DNA of 64,000 bases from Vibrio ouci (GTDB lineage: Bacteria; Pseudomonadota; Gammaproteobacteria; Enterobacterales; Vibrionaceae), in contig NZ_SATR01000003.1 in the NCBI RefSeq assembly GCF_004551525.1, positions 62,001 through 126,000 of the forward strand, read 5' to 3'. The translations under genes and the position numbers were made by a program. The notes beneath the pieces were generated by a model, which worked only from the letters and a program-made list of their open reading frames with translations, did not search any database and was not told where the DNA came from. This document shows positions 1-8,951 of this stretch, piece by piece. The stretch's first letter is position 1. Every line of letters starts with the position of its first letter.

Positions 1-168
1 GCTACTAAGCGTCGTTTTCTGCCGAACCTACAAACTCATCGTTTCTGGGTAGAGAGCGAAAAACGTTTTGTTAAACTACGTCTATCTGCTAAAGGTATGC
101 GTATCATCGACAAGAAAGGCATCGATGCTGTTCTTGTTGATATCCGTGCAAACGGCGAAAACGTTTAA
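1..168 (+). CDS. rpmB: 50S ribosomal protein L28, C-terminal part
   Basis: The open frame entering the window at base 1 and ending with TAA matches the C-terminal two thirds of bacterial L28, including the conserved [10 protein letters not shown]-like segment and the basic [12 protein letters not shown] stretch. L28 is a structural protein of the large ribosomal subunit. The N-terminus lies upstream of the window. It is followed 13 bases later by rpmG, the standard rpmBG operon of Gammaproteobacteria, with an AGAGGA ribosome-binding site between the two genes. Confidence 0.95.
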   Translation, partial: ATKRRFLPNLQTHRFWVESEKRFVKLRLSAKGMRIIDKKGIDAVLVDIRANGENV

Positions 169-181
169 GAGGAAATAGACA

Positions 182-352
182 ATGGCAAAGAAAGGCGTAC
201 GTGAGAAAATCCGTCTAGTATCTTCTGCAGGTACTGGTCACTTCTACACGACTGATAAGAACAAGCGTAACATGCCAGGCAAATTTGAGATCAAGAAATT
301 TGATCCAGTAGTTCGCCAGCACGTTATGTACAAAGAAGCTAAAATCAAGTAA
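182..352 (+). CDS. rpmG: 50S ribosomal protein L33
   Basis: This short 56-residue protein begins [20 protein letters not shown] and is a full-length L33 of the large ribosomal subunit. It has no paired Cys motifs, so it is the zinc-independent (C-) form. It is too short for many ORF screens, but the start is fixed by a good AGAGGA site eight bases upstream and by its position right behind rpmB. A rho-independent terminator closes the operon about 40 bases downstream. Confidence 0.96.
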
Positions 353-391
353 TTGATTCTTCTTTGAACTTCCTTCGGGAAGCGTGAATTG

Positions 392-425
392 AAACCCAAT
401 CATAGCAATATGGTTGGGTTTTTTA
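392..425 (+). terminator. Rho-independent terminator of rpmBG
   Basis: The arms AAACCCAA (392-399) and TTGGGTTT (414-421) form a perfect 8-bp stem, followed by a T-rich tail. It sits 40 bases after the rpmG stop. Confidence 0.85.
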
Positions 426-459
426 TTACCTGCAACATTAGTAGTGTTCGTTGTCATGA

Positions 460-570
460 GCTGTCATTCCATAGAACGACGAAGGAGAGAGTAGGGAATC
501 TCTTGATTTCGTTTTATCAGGTTAATGAGATCCCCAACTCGTTCGTTCCTCTCTCTTGAGGATGACAAGC
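460..570. repeat. Imperfect palindromic intergenic repeat (REP/MITE-like)
   Basis: The left arm begins GCTGTCATTCC (460-470) and ends GGGAATCTC. The reverse complement of the right arm begins GCTTGTCATCC (570 leftwards) and ends GGGGATCTC. Both arms share a GAACGA..GAAGGAGAGAG-type core in rearranged form, so the 111-base unit could fold into one long hairpin. Dispersed intergenic repeats of this TGTCAT..GGGAATCTC type are, as I recall, common in Vibrio genomes. No transposase is present. I could not count copies elsewhere. Confidence 0.6.
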
Positions 571-651
571 TTGCAGATATGTAAGGTCTACCTCGCCACC
601 CTCCCACTTTTCTGCTACTTTTGAGGCAGTTAATAGCTGCGAAGAAATGAT

Positions 652-1134
652 ATGCGAGTGTCACCTGCCCGTCGCCGACGTTGGAACAACATCCTGATTC
701 TGGGTATTATTGCCTTTATTGGTTTGCTGAACCTGCCAACGTTAATCAAAACCTACTTAATTGATGAGCCAGCGGTTGTCAGTCAGCACCCGTATCTACT
801 CAATCCAACTCAAGATCTTCAAGCGCTGCATTTTGCCAATTGGTCACTAGAAAACAATCAAGGCCGGTGGCGAAGCTCTATTCCTAGTGTAATTCCAGAA
901 GCTGACCTCGTAAAACGCTGGCAAGAGCTGGTGGGTACGGAAGTTAATCAACAAAGCTTTGATGATTTGAAGCCTCAATTAGGCTCACCTGAAACTATCG
1001 AGGTGTGGTATTTCGATCAAGAAGAGCCGCAAAGGATCACTTTTTACCAAACTCCGCAGTTTTGGCTGCTGAAAAATTGGCAGGGCAAGTGGATAGCAAT
1101 CTCAGTCGAACCTCGTTATCTTATGCCTGAATAG
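652..1134 (+). CDS. Conserved hypothetical single-pass membrane protein
   Basis: This 160-residue protein has a very basic N-terminus (RVSPARRRRW) followed by one hydrophobic helix at about residues 12-31. The rest is a soluble domain without cysteines, which would face the periplasm by the positive-inside rule. I do not recognise a named domain. It lies between rpmG and mutM on the same strand and ends 20 bases before mutM, so it may be co-transcribed with mutM. The ATG at 652 is preceded by GAAGAAATG, a weak ribosome-binding site. Function unknown. Confidence 0.7.
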   Translation: MRVSPARRRRWNNILILGIIAFIGLLNLPTLIKTYLIDEPAVVSQHPYLLNPTQDLQALHFANWSLENNQGRWRSSIPSVIPEADLVKRWQELVGTEVNQQSFDDLKPQLGSPETIEVWYFDQEEPQRITFYQTPQFWLLKNWQGKWIAISVEPRYLMPE

Positions 1135-1154
1135 CCGCATCATAGGACCTTGTC

Positions 1155-1961
1155 ATGCCTGAATTACCTGAAGTTGAAGTCAGTAGGATGGGAATATCGC
1201 CACATTTGATTGGAGAAACCGTTGCCAAGCTGACGTTTCGCACTCTGAAGCTGCGTTGGGATATTCCCCAAGAGTTAAAGCAGATGGAAGGGCAGGTGAT
1301 TCGTAATATCTCTCGCCGAGCCAAATACTTGCTGATTGAAACTGATGTTGGCTGCGCAATTGTCCACTTAGGTATGTCAGGTTCACTGAGAGTTCTTGAT
1401 GCTGAAATTGCACCAGCCAAACATGATCACGTTGATCTCAAGCTTACCAATGGCAAAGTGCTGCGCTACAACGACCCAAGACGCTTTGGTGCTTGGTTGT
1501 GGACCGAAGATGGCAACCATACTGCGCTCGGCGCAATGGGGCCTGAGCCACTAACAGATGAATTTAATGCTGACTACATAGCCGAAAAAGCCAAAGGGAA
1601 GCGTGTTGCAGTTAAACAATTCATTATGGATAACAAGGTGGTTGTAGGTGTAGGGAACATCTACGCAAACGAGTCTTTATTTGGCGCTAGAATTCATCCA
1701 ACCCGACCAGCAGGTGAGATAACGAGTAAAGAGTGGGCATTACTTGTCAATGAGGTTAAGCAAGTCCTCGATACTGCAATCAAGCAAGGTGGTACAACCC
1801 TCAAAGATTTTGCTCAAGCTGATGGAAAACCGGGCTATTTTGCTCAGGAACTACAAGTGTATGGCCAAGCTGGTGAACCTTGCCCAAGTTGTGGTGAGCC
1901 GATCTCAGAGCAGAAAATAGGGCAAAGAAATACGTTTTTTTGTGGTGAGTGTCAGAAGTAA
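1155..1961 (+). CDS. mutM: Formamidopyrimidine-DNA glycosylase
   Basis: This bifunctional base-excision repair enzyme removes 8-oxoguanine and formamidopyrimidines and nicks the abasic site. The N-terminus is [11 protein letters not shown]: after Met removal Pro2 is the catalytic nucleophile and Glu3 is essential. The C-terminal zinc finger has Cys243, Cys246, Cys263 and Cys266. The length of 268 residues is normal. The start is unambiguous because Pro must follow the initiator Met. Downstream the LPS core genes begin after 115 bases, a usual Vibrio arrangement in which mutM and coaD bracket the core cluster. Confidence 0.97.
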   Translation: MPELPEVEVSRMGISPHLIGETVAKLTFRTLKLRWDIPQELKQMEGQVIRNISRRAKYLLIETDVGCAIVHLGMSGSLRVLDAEIAPAKHDHVDLKLTNGKVLRYNDPRRFGAWLWTEDGNHTALGAMGPEPLTDEFNADYIAEKAKGKRVAVKQFIMDNKVVVGVGNIYANESLFGARIHPTRPAGEITSKEWALLVNEVKQVLDTAIKQGGTTLKDFAQADGKPGYFAQELQVYGQAGEPCPSCGEPISEQKIGQRNTFFCGECQK

Positions 1962-2026
1962 AGTCAAGGCTCTCGTTTTCTTACACAGTATTGCTAAGAT
2001 TGCGTGAAACATATGCCCACTCAAGA

Positions 2027-2032
2027 TATAAT
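2027..2032 (+). promoter_or_regulatory. Candidate -10 element for the LPS core operon
   Basis: A perfect TATAAT lies 45 bases before the first GT25 gene in the only sizeable gap between mutM and the core genes. The best 17-base-spaced -35 (GTGAAA, 2004-2009) is poor, so an activator or other element may be needed. This is inference from motif and position only. Confidence 0.4.
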
Positions 2033-2076
2033 CTGTTCTTTTGTTTCGCCCCATATTGTTGTAGGAGATGCCTTAA

Positions 2077-2835
2077 ATGGTGCAACCCATTGAGCATGTG
2101 TTTGTTATTCACGTTAGTGAAGGATATGACGAAAGACGAGAGCATATCGACAAACATTTACCAGAGTCAGGTCTGGAACGCTTCGAGTATATGCTTGATG
2201 GTGATATTAAGGATCTGACAGAGGATGTTTTAGATACACTTTTTAAAGGCAGTGAGCAAACCCCACCAGAGAAGTCATGCTTTTATAAGCATTATCTTAC
2301 CTATAAAGCTATAGTTGAGAGGGATATTCCATTTGCCTTAGTTTTGGAAGATGATGCCTACCTAACCAGTGATTTTTCTGAAAAACTGGCTTTAGTGCTC
2401 CAGGAGTTACAAGGAAAGTCTAACTATTTAGTTAATATTGAAAGTGCTTACCTTAGTGTTCCTTTTAAGTATCGTAGATGCAATCAGTATATTTACCTAG
2501 CTAACCATACAAAGATGACTGGTGGCTATATTATAGATTACGTGGCAGCAAAGAAACTCTACGATTACCTTAATCAATATCCAGTTAATTTACCTATTGA
2601 TATTTATCAAAGCGAAATGCGAGATATAATTGGTTTTAATATATATTGGTCGCAGCCTGCTTTAGTTCAGCAAGGAAGTAAAAATGGCACTTTTGCGAGT
2701 GCTATAAATGCTGAAGGTACAGGGTTAATGGATAAAGTCCGTTATTTGATAAGAAACTATCATAAAAAATATATTTGGAGTCATGTAAATAAACGAGTTT
2801 TAAGAGTGTTTGAAAATGTCAGAAATCACAAGTAG
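2077..2835 (+). CDS. Glycosyltransferase family 25 (LPS biosynthesis)
   Basis: This 252-residue cytoplasmic glycosyltransferase is of the GT25 (LpsA/LgtB-like) family, which adds hexoses to the LPS or LOS core from nucleotide sugars. The N-terminus carries the family signature VFVIHVSEGYDERREHI, and the acidic metal/sugar-nucleotide motif EDD is at residues 91-93 after a hydrophobic strand. It is the first gene of a tightly packed core operon and overlaps waaL by 20 bases. A paralogue with the same opening motif lies at 7289. The acceptor and the sugar cannot be read from sequence. Confidence 0.85.
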   Translation: MVQPIEHVFVIHVSEGYDERREHIDKHLPESGLERFEYMLDGDIKDLTEDVLDTLFKGSEQTPPEKSCFYKHYLTYKAIVERDIPFALVLEDDAYLTSDFSEKLALVLQELQGKSNYLVNIESAYLSVPFKYRRCNQYIYLANHTKMTGGYIIDYVAAKKLYDYLNQYPVNLPIDIYQSEMRDIIGFNIYWSQPALVQQGSKNGTFASAINAEGTGLMDKVRYLIRNYHKKYIWSHVNKRVLRVFENVRNHK

Positions 2836-4015
2836 AAACAAACTCACGTCCTTACTATTTTTAGCTCCGGCCTTTTGGATAACCACGGGAATGTTATGGG
2901 ACGGCGATGGGGACATGCGCCTTGTACCAATAGTTTTAGCTATAGCTGTTATTTCTATCTTTAGGTTTCGTTTTGAGGTAATCAAAGATAATTTTAAGAA
3001 TAGCTTTTGGATTAAATTACTACTTATTAATGGATTGTTTGGTGCGATAGCATATGAATTGTATGGTTTTGACTCAAGAGAGCTCAGAGCCACATTGATT
3101 ATGTTGTTCTTATTTTTGGCAATCCCAAAAAGTTTTTATGCTAAAAATCGTCTGCAGTGGTTCTTGCTAGTTGCTGCCATTTCATGTTCTTTATACGGCT
3201 ATTATTACCAAGTTACTGTTACTTTAGAGCGAGGTCAATGGCCAATTAATGCCATCCCTTTTGCGACTATTTGCGGTTTAGTCGCTACCTCTTCATTCGG
3301 ACTTCTATTTTCTCGTTTTGACCAGAAAAAAGTCCCAATTTTGATTATATCATTTTCTCTATCTATAGTCGGTCTATTGCTTAGTGAATCAAGGGGACCG
3401 TTGATCTCCTTGATTGCCGTTGTCTTTCTCATTTTATCGTATGTAGCATATAAAAGCCATAAGGCTATGCTTATATGTGTATTGCTGGGTTTGATAGTGA
3501 CTTGCTATGGGATGTCTAAAATTCCTTTAGTAAAAAATAGAATAGAGGGTACGATTCAAGAGCTCAATGTAATACATAAAGGCAACTATACCTCTTCTAT
3601 TGGTATTAGATTACAGATGGTTGGTATTGGGTTTGAACTTTGGCAACAGAAACCAGTATTTGGTTTTGGTAAGGATATTAAGGTAGAATTTGATAGGCTA
3701 GAATCAGAAGCTAGAATAAACTCCTATGTTAATAGACTAATATCAATGACTTTCCATAATGGTTATTTAGATAAATTTGTTCTTTATGGTGTTGTTGGTG
3801 GTGGTATATTTTTAACTTTCCTTTTCTACCCTATTTGGCTTTCTAGAGTATATTCTACTGAAAATGGATCAGCATTGTTATGGGCTCCTGCACTGTTTAT
3901 TGCAATATGTAACCTATCTGATGCGCCATTCATTAATGCCCAAGCCGCAATCTACTATATGTTTATTATTGGTAGCGTTACTATGATGCTGTCAAATGAA
4001 AAGGAGAGAGAGTGA
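2816..4015 (+). CDS. waaL: O-antigen ligase
   Basis: This polytopic inner-membrane protein of about 400 residues has roughly ten or more hydrophobic segments and a large periplasmic loop (about residues 220-320). It is of the Wzy_C/WaaL family, which joins undecaprenyl-linked O antigen to the lipid A core on the periplasmic face. The segment LLLSESRGPLISL is typical of the family. The frame is open from a TTG at 2810, but I chose the ATG at 2816. It overlaps the preceding GT25 gene, and its stop overlaps the next GTG start. It probably acts on the polymer made by the 17.8-43.7 kb locus. Confidence 0.85.
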   Translation: MSEITSRNKLTSLLFLAPAFWITTGMLWDGDGDMRLVPIVLAIAVISIFRFRFEVIKDNFKNSFWIKLLLINGLFGAIAYELYGFDSRELRATLIMLFLFLAIPKSFYAKNRLQWFLLVAAISCSLYGYYYQVTVTLERGQWPINAIPFATICGLVATSSFGLLFSRFDQKKVPILIISFSLSIVGLLLSESRGPLISLIAVVFLILSYVAYKSHKAMLICVLLGLIVTCYGMSKIPLVKNRIEGTIQELNVIHKGNYTSSIGIRLQMVGIGFELWQQKPVFGFGKDIKVEFDRLESEARINSYVNRLISMTFHNGYLDKFVLYGVVGGGIFLTFLFYPIWLSRVYSTENGSALLWAPALFIAICNLSDAPFINAQAAIYYMFIIGSVTMMLSNEKERE

Positions 4016-4938
4016 AAATACTATACTATCTCAAGCATGCCTTTTTAGAAACTATACCAAGATTTTTGTTTGACTTTCGAAAACGATCATTAGAAAAGAC
4101 TTACACTAGCCATAATTATTGGATACAAAGTAGAGTGAGCTATTATTGCAAGTTAGATAGCAACTTTGCACTAAATAATGAATTCACAAAGGTTTCTGAT
4201 TACAGGCGTAAAGGCTACACATCCTATTACTTTGATTTAAAAGAATTCCTCCACTACTTTCCTAAATCATATCGATTTAACTACTATTTTGGCGATGAAA
4301 CACATATAGAGTCAGCTCCAACGCTTTTTAAAGCTAGGCCAATCGAGGGTGACAATGTTAATTCAGTATTGTTTAAACTTGATAAACGCAGACACTTCCG
4401 TTTCGTAGAAGACCTGCTTAGTTTTTCTGATAAAAAAGATGCAGCAGTATTTCGAGGTGCGGTTACCCAACCACATCGAATTCGATTTATGCAGGAAATG
4501 TTTAACCACCCCTTAGTTGATGCTGGCCAGTCAAACAACTCAGATGAACACCCTGGGTGGCAAAAGCCATTTATGTCTGTTGAAGAGCAGCTTCAATACA
4601 AGTTCCTGATTTGTTTAGAAGGAAATGATGTTGCCTCCAACTTAAAGTGGGCTATGTCTTCAAACTCGGTGGTGGTTACACCAAAAATGAAGTTTGAAAC
4701 TTGGTTTATGGAAGGCACTCTTCAAGCGGGTGTACATTATATTGAAGTGGAAGATGATTGGTCTGACTTTGAAGAAAAGATTCAGTTTTACATTGATAAC
4801 CCACTAGAAGCAGAGAAAATCGTCAAAAATGCTCATGATTATATCGCTCCATTTAAAGATGAGAAGCTAGAGCAGTTAGTATGCATTAAGACATTAGAAC
4901 GATACTTTGAGCTATCTGGGCAGTTAGAGAAAAAGTAA
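4012..4938 (+). CDS. Glycosyltransferase family 90 (CAP10/LpsA-like)
   Basis: This 308-residue protein resembles the CAP10/LpsA (GT90) family of LPS core glycosyltransferases. Family-like segments include AVFRGAVTQPHRIRF around residue 145 and the later KFLICLEGNDVASNLKWAMSS stretch, which in this family lies in the nucleotide-sugar site. It starts with GTG in a 4-base overlap with the waaL stop (GTGA), which implies translational coupling. waaF follows after 3 bases. The sugar added is unknown. Confidence 0.8.
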   Translation: MKILYYLKHAFLETIPRFLFDFRKRSLEKTYTSHNYWIQSRVSYYCKLDSNFALNNEFTKVSDYRRKGYTSYYFDLKEFLHYFPKSYRFNYYFGDETHIESAPTLFKARPIEGDNVNSVLFKLDKRRHFRFVEDLLSFSDKKDAAVFRGAVTQPHRIRFMQEMFNHPLVDAGQSNNSDEHPGWQKPFMSVEEQLQYKFLICLEGNDVASNLKWAMSSNSVVVTPKMKFETWFMEGTLQAGVHYIEVEDDWSDFEEKIQFYIDNPLEAEKIVKNAHDYIAPFKDEKLEQLVCIKTLERYFELSGQLEKK

Positions 4939-4941
4939 GCA

Positions 4942-5994
4942 ATGGAAAAAATTCTAATCGTAGGCCCTTCTTGGGTTGGTGATATGGTCATGTCTCAGGG
5001 GCTGTATATTGAGCTTAAAAAACAGTACCCAGACTCACAGATAGACGTGCTAGCGCCAGCATGGTGTAAAGCTATCCTTGAGAGAATGCCACAAGTTGAC
5101 CAAGCGTTAGAAATGCCGCTTGGTCATAGACAGTTTGACCTCAAAACTCGTTACCAAATGGGTAAGCGATTAAGAAGTTCAAACTACACTCAAGCTTATG
5201 TATTACCTAATTCAGCTAAGTCTGCTCTGATCCCATTTTTTGCCAAAATACCGCAACGAGTTGGTTGGAAAGGGGAAATGCGTTTTGGCCTTCTCAATGA
5301 TATTCGCACCAATAAAAAGTCGTTCCAGTATATGCTGGAGCGCTATGTTGCTTTAGCCCATTCAAAATCTGCGATGACAGGCAGTGGATGTTTAGGTGAG
5401 TTGAAAAATTTGCCGTATCCAGCTTTAAGTTTACAGGCAGAAACTCAGCAAGCAGCAATGAAGCAGTTTGAGCTTACTGAAAAGCGTCCGATTCTTGGCT
5501 TATGCCCAGGAGCTGAGTTTGGGCCTGCTAAGCGTTGGCCTGAGGGGCACTTTGCTCGCGTGGCTTCAGAGATGATTAGTAAGGGCTACCAAGTCTGGCT
5601 ATTCGGCTCAGCGAAGGATCGTGAAGTGACGTCTGCCATTATCGAACAGGTCGCTCCAGAGAATCAGCAACATTGCTACAACCTAGCGGGTAGTACTTCT
5701 TTAGTTCAAGCTGTCGACTTGATTGGTGCATGTAAAACGGTTGTGAGTAATGATTCAGGGCTAATGCATGTCGCCGCTGCGGTGGGTTGTAATGTCGTTG
5801 CAGTATATGGTTCAAGCTCCCCAAAATACACACCACCACTCACTGACAAGCTGGCTATTCTAAATACAGATATTGAATGTCGCCCTTGTTTTGAACGTAC
5901 TTGCCCTAAGCAGCACCTTAAATGCTTACAAGAACTTATGCCAGAGAAGGTTATTGAGGCAATTACTAAACTCGATGCTTTGGTTGTAGGTTAA
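4942..5994 (+). CDS. waaF: ADP-heptose--LPS heptosyltransferase II
   Basis: This 350-residue GT9 enzyme adds the second L-glycero-D-manno-heptose to the inner core. It opens with MEKILIVGPSWVGDMVMSQ, a strong WaaF signature, and carries the C-terminal donor-site motifs LCPGAEFGPAKRWP and SNDSGLMHVAAAVGCNVVAV. The activated substrate ADP-heptose depends on hldD in this window. The gene is tightly packed, with its TAA overlapping the waaA ATG by one base. Confidence 0.93.
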   Translation: MEKILIVGPSWVGDMVMSQGLYIELKKQYPDSQIDVLAPAWCKAILERMPQVDQALEMPLGHRQFDLKTRYQMGKRLRSSNYTQAYVLPNSAKSALIPFFAKIPQRVGWKGEMRFGLLNDIRTNKKSFQYMLERYVALAHSKSAMTGSGCLGELKNLPYPALSLQAETQQAAMKQFELTEKRPILGLCPGAEFGPAKRWPEGHFARVASEMISKGYQVWLFGSAKDREVTSAIIEQVAPENQQHCYNLAGSTSLVQAVDLIGACKTVVSNDSGLMHVAAAVGCNVVAVYGSSSPKYTPPLTDKLAILNTDIECRPCFERTCPKQHLKCLQELMPEKVIEAITKLDALVVG

Positions 5995-7292
5995 TGGCTC
6001 TATTGGTTCGCTTAGCTTATACCTTGTTACTAGCATGTGTTAGCCCCTTGCTACTTTGGGGGCTTTATCGTTCAAAACCTAATAAACCCAAGTTTGGACA
6101 GCGATGGAAAGAGCATTTTGGCTTTACACCCAAACTAGATACTCCGAGAAAAGGTGTCATTTGGGTTCATGCTGTTTCTGTAGGAGAGGTTCTGGCGTGT
6201 AAGGGGCTCGTGAGTCGCTTAGCTGAGAAATACCCGGGCAAGCAGCTACTTGTCACTACCACAACCAGTACTGGCGCTGAGCAAGTCTCTAAATTGGGTA
6301 ATCATGTTACTCATCGCTATATGCCTATAGACTTCTCTTGGTGTGTACGTAAGTTTCTTAACGCTATTAAGCCTGAAGCAATGCTAATTATTGAAACAGA
6401 GCTGTGGCCTAACACTATACATACTGTCGCTTCGCACAATGTACCTATGGTGCTTGTGAATGGGCGCCTATCTCAGAAGTCATTTTCAAACTATCGGAAG
6501 CTTAGCTTACTGATATCACCAATATTGCAGAAATTGTCGACAATAATGGCTGTTCACGTTGATGATGCTGAGCGCTTTCGACAATTAGGAATCAGTAGTA
6601 AAAAGGTTATTGATACTGGTTCGATCAAGTATGATGTGATAATTGATGAAGAGGCATACCACCAAGGCCAAAAGCTAAAGCGTCAATTTGGTGATAACCG
6701 AAAGGTATTGGTTGCAGCAAGCACGCATCTCGGTGAAGACGAACATATCCTTTCTGCTTTTAAATCTGCAAAATTGGAACATCCAGAATTACTACTAGTA
6801 CTGGTTCCGCGCCACCCTGAGCGTTTTGACTCTGTGGCTGAACTTATAAAAAGTCAGCAGCTGTCTTTGGCTAGGCGAAGTAGTGGCTGTTTAGGTAGGT
6901 TACCTGAAGGTACAGATGTCTATTTGGGTGATACTATGGGGGACATGATCAAGTTTCTTGCCGCTAGTGATCTTGTTTTCATGGGGGGGAGCCTTCTCGG
7001 AGATAAGGTTGGTGGACATAACTTTATCGAGCCCGCTATGCTTTCTAAGCTGACTATTACCGGGCCAAGTTATTATAACTTTTTTGATCTTGGTCAGCAG
7101 CTTGTTGCAGCAGGTGCTCTAGAAGTCGTCGAGGATGAAGAGCAATTATCCAGCAAGGTTATTGAGTGCTTATCATCACCTAAAAAGTTAGAGCACGGTG
7201 GTAGGGCAGCTTTGGCAGTTGTAGAACAAAACCAAGGTGCGCTTCAGCGTAGTGTCGATATTATCAACAGATTTATAGAGAGTTCTAAGTGA
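5994..7292 (+). CDS. waaA: 3-deoxy-D-manno-octulosonic acid (Kdo) transferase
   Basis: This 432-residue membrane-anchored GT30 enzyme transfers Kdo from CMP-Kdo to lipid IVA. It has an N-terminal hydrophobic anchor (about residues 3-23), the motif GVIWVHAVSVGEVLA with the catalytic Glu, and ETELWPN further on. It contains a run of seven Gs at 6983-6989 coding for the conserved Met-Gly-Gly. kdkA nearby suggests that a single Kdo is added and then phosphorylated, as known in Vibrio and Haemophilus. The gene overlaps waaF by one base and the next GT25 gene by four. Confidence 0.95.
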   Translation: MALLVRLAYTLLLACVSPLLLWGLYRSKPNKPKFGQRWKEHFGFTPKLDTPRKGVIWVHAVSVGEVLACKGLVSRLAEKYPGKQLLVTTTTSTGAEQVSKLGNHVTHRYMPIDFSWCVRKFLNAIKPEAMLIIETELWPNTIHTVASHNVPMVLVNGRLSQKSFSNYRKLSLLISPILQKLSTIMAVHVDDAERFRQLGISSKKVIDTGSIKYDVIIDEEAYHQGQKLKRQFGDNRKVLVAASTHLGEDEHILSAFKSAKLEHPELLLVLVPRHPERFDSVAELIKSQQLSLARRSSGCLGRLPEGTDVYLGDTMGDMIKFLAASDLVFMGGSLLGDKVGGHNFIEPAMLSKLTITGPSYYNFFDLGQQLVAAGALEVVEDEEQLSSKVIECLSSPKKLEHGGRAALAVVEQNQGALQRSVDIINRFIESSK

Positions 7293-8029
7293 TTAAAACA
7301 TTCATTATTCACGTCAGCAAAGGTTATGAAGAACGACGTAAGCATATTGATAGTCATCTTCCTTCTCGAGGTATCAATGAGTATGAGTATATGCTTCGAG
7401 GTGATATCGATGATTTGAGTGATGCTGTACGTCATGAGTTCTTTGGTTCGAAACTCTCGTTAGCTGAAAAGTCTTGTTTCTATAAACATTACCTTGTGAT
7501 GAAAGAAGCTGTTGAACAAAACATAGAACAAGTCTTAGTGTTAGAAGATGATGCGTTATTAGTTGGGAGCTTCACCCAAGATTTTTCCCTCATTCTGTCT
7601 GAGCTAGAAGGTAAGAGTAATTATTTCGCTAATATTGAGGAAGCATCTAACTCGGTACCGCTAAGTGTAAGAAAATCAAACCAATACTTATATCCTTGTA
7701 AGGTGAACAAGCTATGCGGAGGCTATGTTTTTGATTTAGTCTTTGCGAAAAAAATGGTCGAATACATCGAATCTCAACAAATTGATTCGCCAATCGATGG
7801 TTTAATTGGCGATAAGATTGATGAACTTCAATTTAACCTGTATTGGGTACATCCTCCTGTGGTGAAGCAGGGTAGTAAAGTTGGTATGTTTGAAAGTCAA
7901 TTGAGTGGGCGTACTTCAGGTTTATACGCAACGGTCAGAAGTTGGTTCAAAGAAGGCTATCGAACACATATTCGAAGCCATGTAAGTAAAAAGCAAAAAG
8001 CTCTATTTGAAAACGTAACGAAGTATTGA
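7289..8029 (+). CDS. Glycosyltransferase family 25, second paralogue
   Basis: This 246-residue GT25 protein is clearly paralogous to the one at 2077. It shares the opening TFIIHVSKGYEERRKHIDSH, the PLSLAEKSCFYKHYL-type segment and the acidic VLEDDALL motif near residue 89. It starts with GTG overlapping the waaA TGA (GTGA). It probably adds a different hexose to the core, or adds it to a different acceptor position, than its paralogue. The specificity cannot be told from sequence. Confidence 0.85.
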   Translation: MIKTFIIHVSKGYEERRKHIDSHLPSRGINEYEYMLRGDIDDLSDAVRHEFFGSKLSLAEKSCFYKHYLVMKEAVEQNIEQVLVLEDDALLVGSFTQDFSLILSELEGKSNYFANIEEASNSVPLSVRKSNQYLYPCKVNKLCGGYVFDLVFAKKMVEYIESQQIDSPIDGLIGDKIDELQFNLYWVHPPVVKQGSKVGMFESQLSGRTSGLYATVRSWFKEGYRTHIRSHVSKKQKALFENVTKY

Positions 8030-8031
8030 AC

Positions 8032-8922
8032 ATGACTAGAACAGCGAAAAAATACTTAGCTTTTGTCATTTATGGCAATGATAAGACTTATTATCAGGGG
8101 GCTCGGTTCTGCATCTTGTCTTTCTTAGCTAATTGGCAAGGAAATGAGAGCTCTAGGCCAGAGGTCGTTGTTCTTGCAGAAGAAACGGAGCATTTTTCGG
8201 GGTTACCTATTCATCTTTTCCCAATTAATGCGGAGCAAAAGAGAGAGTGGAGCCTGAATAATACTTATCACTTTAGAATCAAAAACCGAGGCTTAAAGTA
8301 CATTGGTGAACAGTTAGAATTAGAACAAGAAGATAAGCTACTTTTCCTAGATACTGATACGTATTTTGAGCAGTCGACGAATATCTACTTTGATTCCATC
8401 TTAGCAGAGCAGTCACTGATGTTTTTTCCTGAAGTGGCAATTAACTCTCTGCCTGAAACTAATGAATACGCCGTTATTCTTAACAAAATCTTTGATCTTG
8501 AGGATGGCTCGACTTATAGCGTCAATGACAAGTCGACAATGTGGGCTTCGGCTGTTATCGGAATTACCGGCGCGCAATTGAAGGCATTTGATTATGCTGA
8601 CCAACTTATCAAGGCGCTGCGTAACGGTGGCTGTAAAGCTCATACATTGGAGCAGTTTGCTCTATCTGAAGCTTTGAGCCGAGAAGTAACATTAGTACCA
8701 AGCAAAGAATGGCTCAAGCACTATTCTACTAGCGGTCGCAAGGACTGGGGAAGAAAGGTGCTTGAAAGTTTCTTTGTTTCGCACGGCAATAAGCCTTTTG
8801 AAGAGCAGATCAAATTAGCAAAAGATGTCAGCTTTACTCGCCCACTTTTCGAAGTGATTCGTGGCCATATCTACAAAAAGAAAAAAAAACTGCGTAAGCT
8901 TTTCGGCTTAAAAGAAGAATAA
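8032..8922 (+). CDS. Putative GT-A fold glycosyltransferase
   Basis: This protein of about 296 residues has a GT-A-like arrangement: an N-terminal nucleotide-binding region, then DKLLFLDTDTYF around residue 108 containing a DxD metal-binding motif, and a basic Lys-rich tail (YKKKKKLRK) that could contact the membrane. I do not assign a CAZy family with confidence; GT8-like is possible. The frame opens at a TTG (8026) overlapping the previous stop, but the ATG at 8032 is preferred. It is the last gene of the core operon and ends at a bidirectional terminator. Confidence 0.7.
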   Translation: MTRTAKKYLAFVIYGNDKTYYQGARFCILSFLANWQGNESSRPEVVVLAEETEHFSGLPIHLFPINAEQKREWSLNNTYHFRIKNRGLKYIGEQLELEQEDKLLFLDTDTYFEQSTNIYFDSILAEQSLMFFPEVAINSLPETNEYAVILNKIFDLEDGSTYSVNDKSTMWASAVIGITGAQLKAFDYADQLIKALRNGGCKAHTLEQFALSEALSREVTLVPSKEWLKHYSTSGRKDWGRKVLESFFVSHGNKPFEEQIKLAKDVSFTRPLFEVIRGHIYKKKKKLRKLFGLKEE

Positions 8923-8924
8923 AG

Positions 8925-8951
8925 ATGGGGACTATTGTCCCCATACTTTTT
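8925..8951 (+). terminator. Terminator between convergent LPS genes
   Basis: The arms ATGGGGAC (8925-8932) and GTCCCCAT (8937-8944) form an 8-bp stem with a TATT loop. It is followed by ACTTTTTTG on the + strand. The stop codon of the convergent acyltransferase gene lies inside the hairpin. Confidence 0.85.

Noticed and set aside
6983-6989. G7 run in waaA as a phase-variation tract
   Set aside because: waaA is normally essential and the run simply encodes the conserved Met-Gly-Gly. An OFF state would probably be lethal, so a regulatory role is unlikely.
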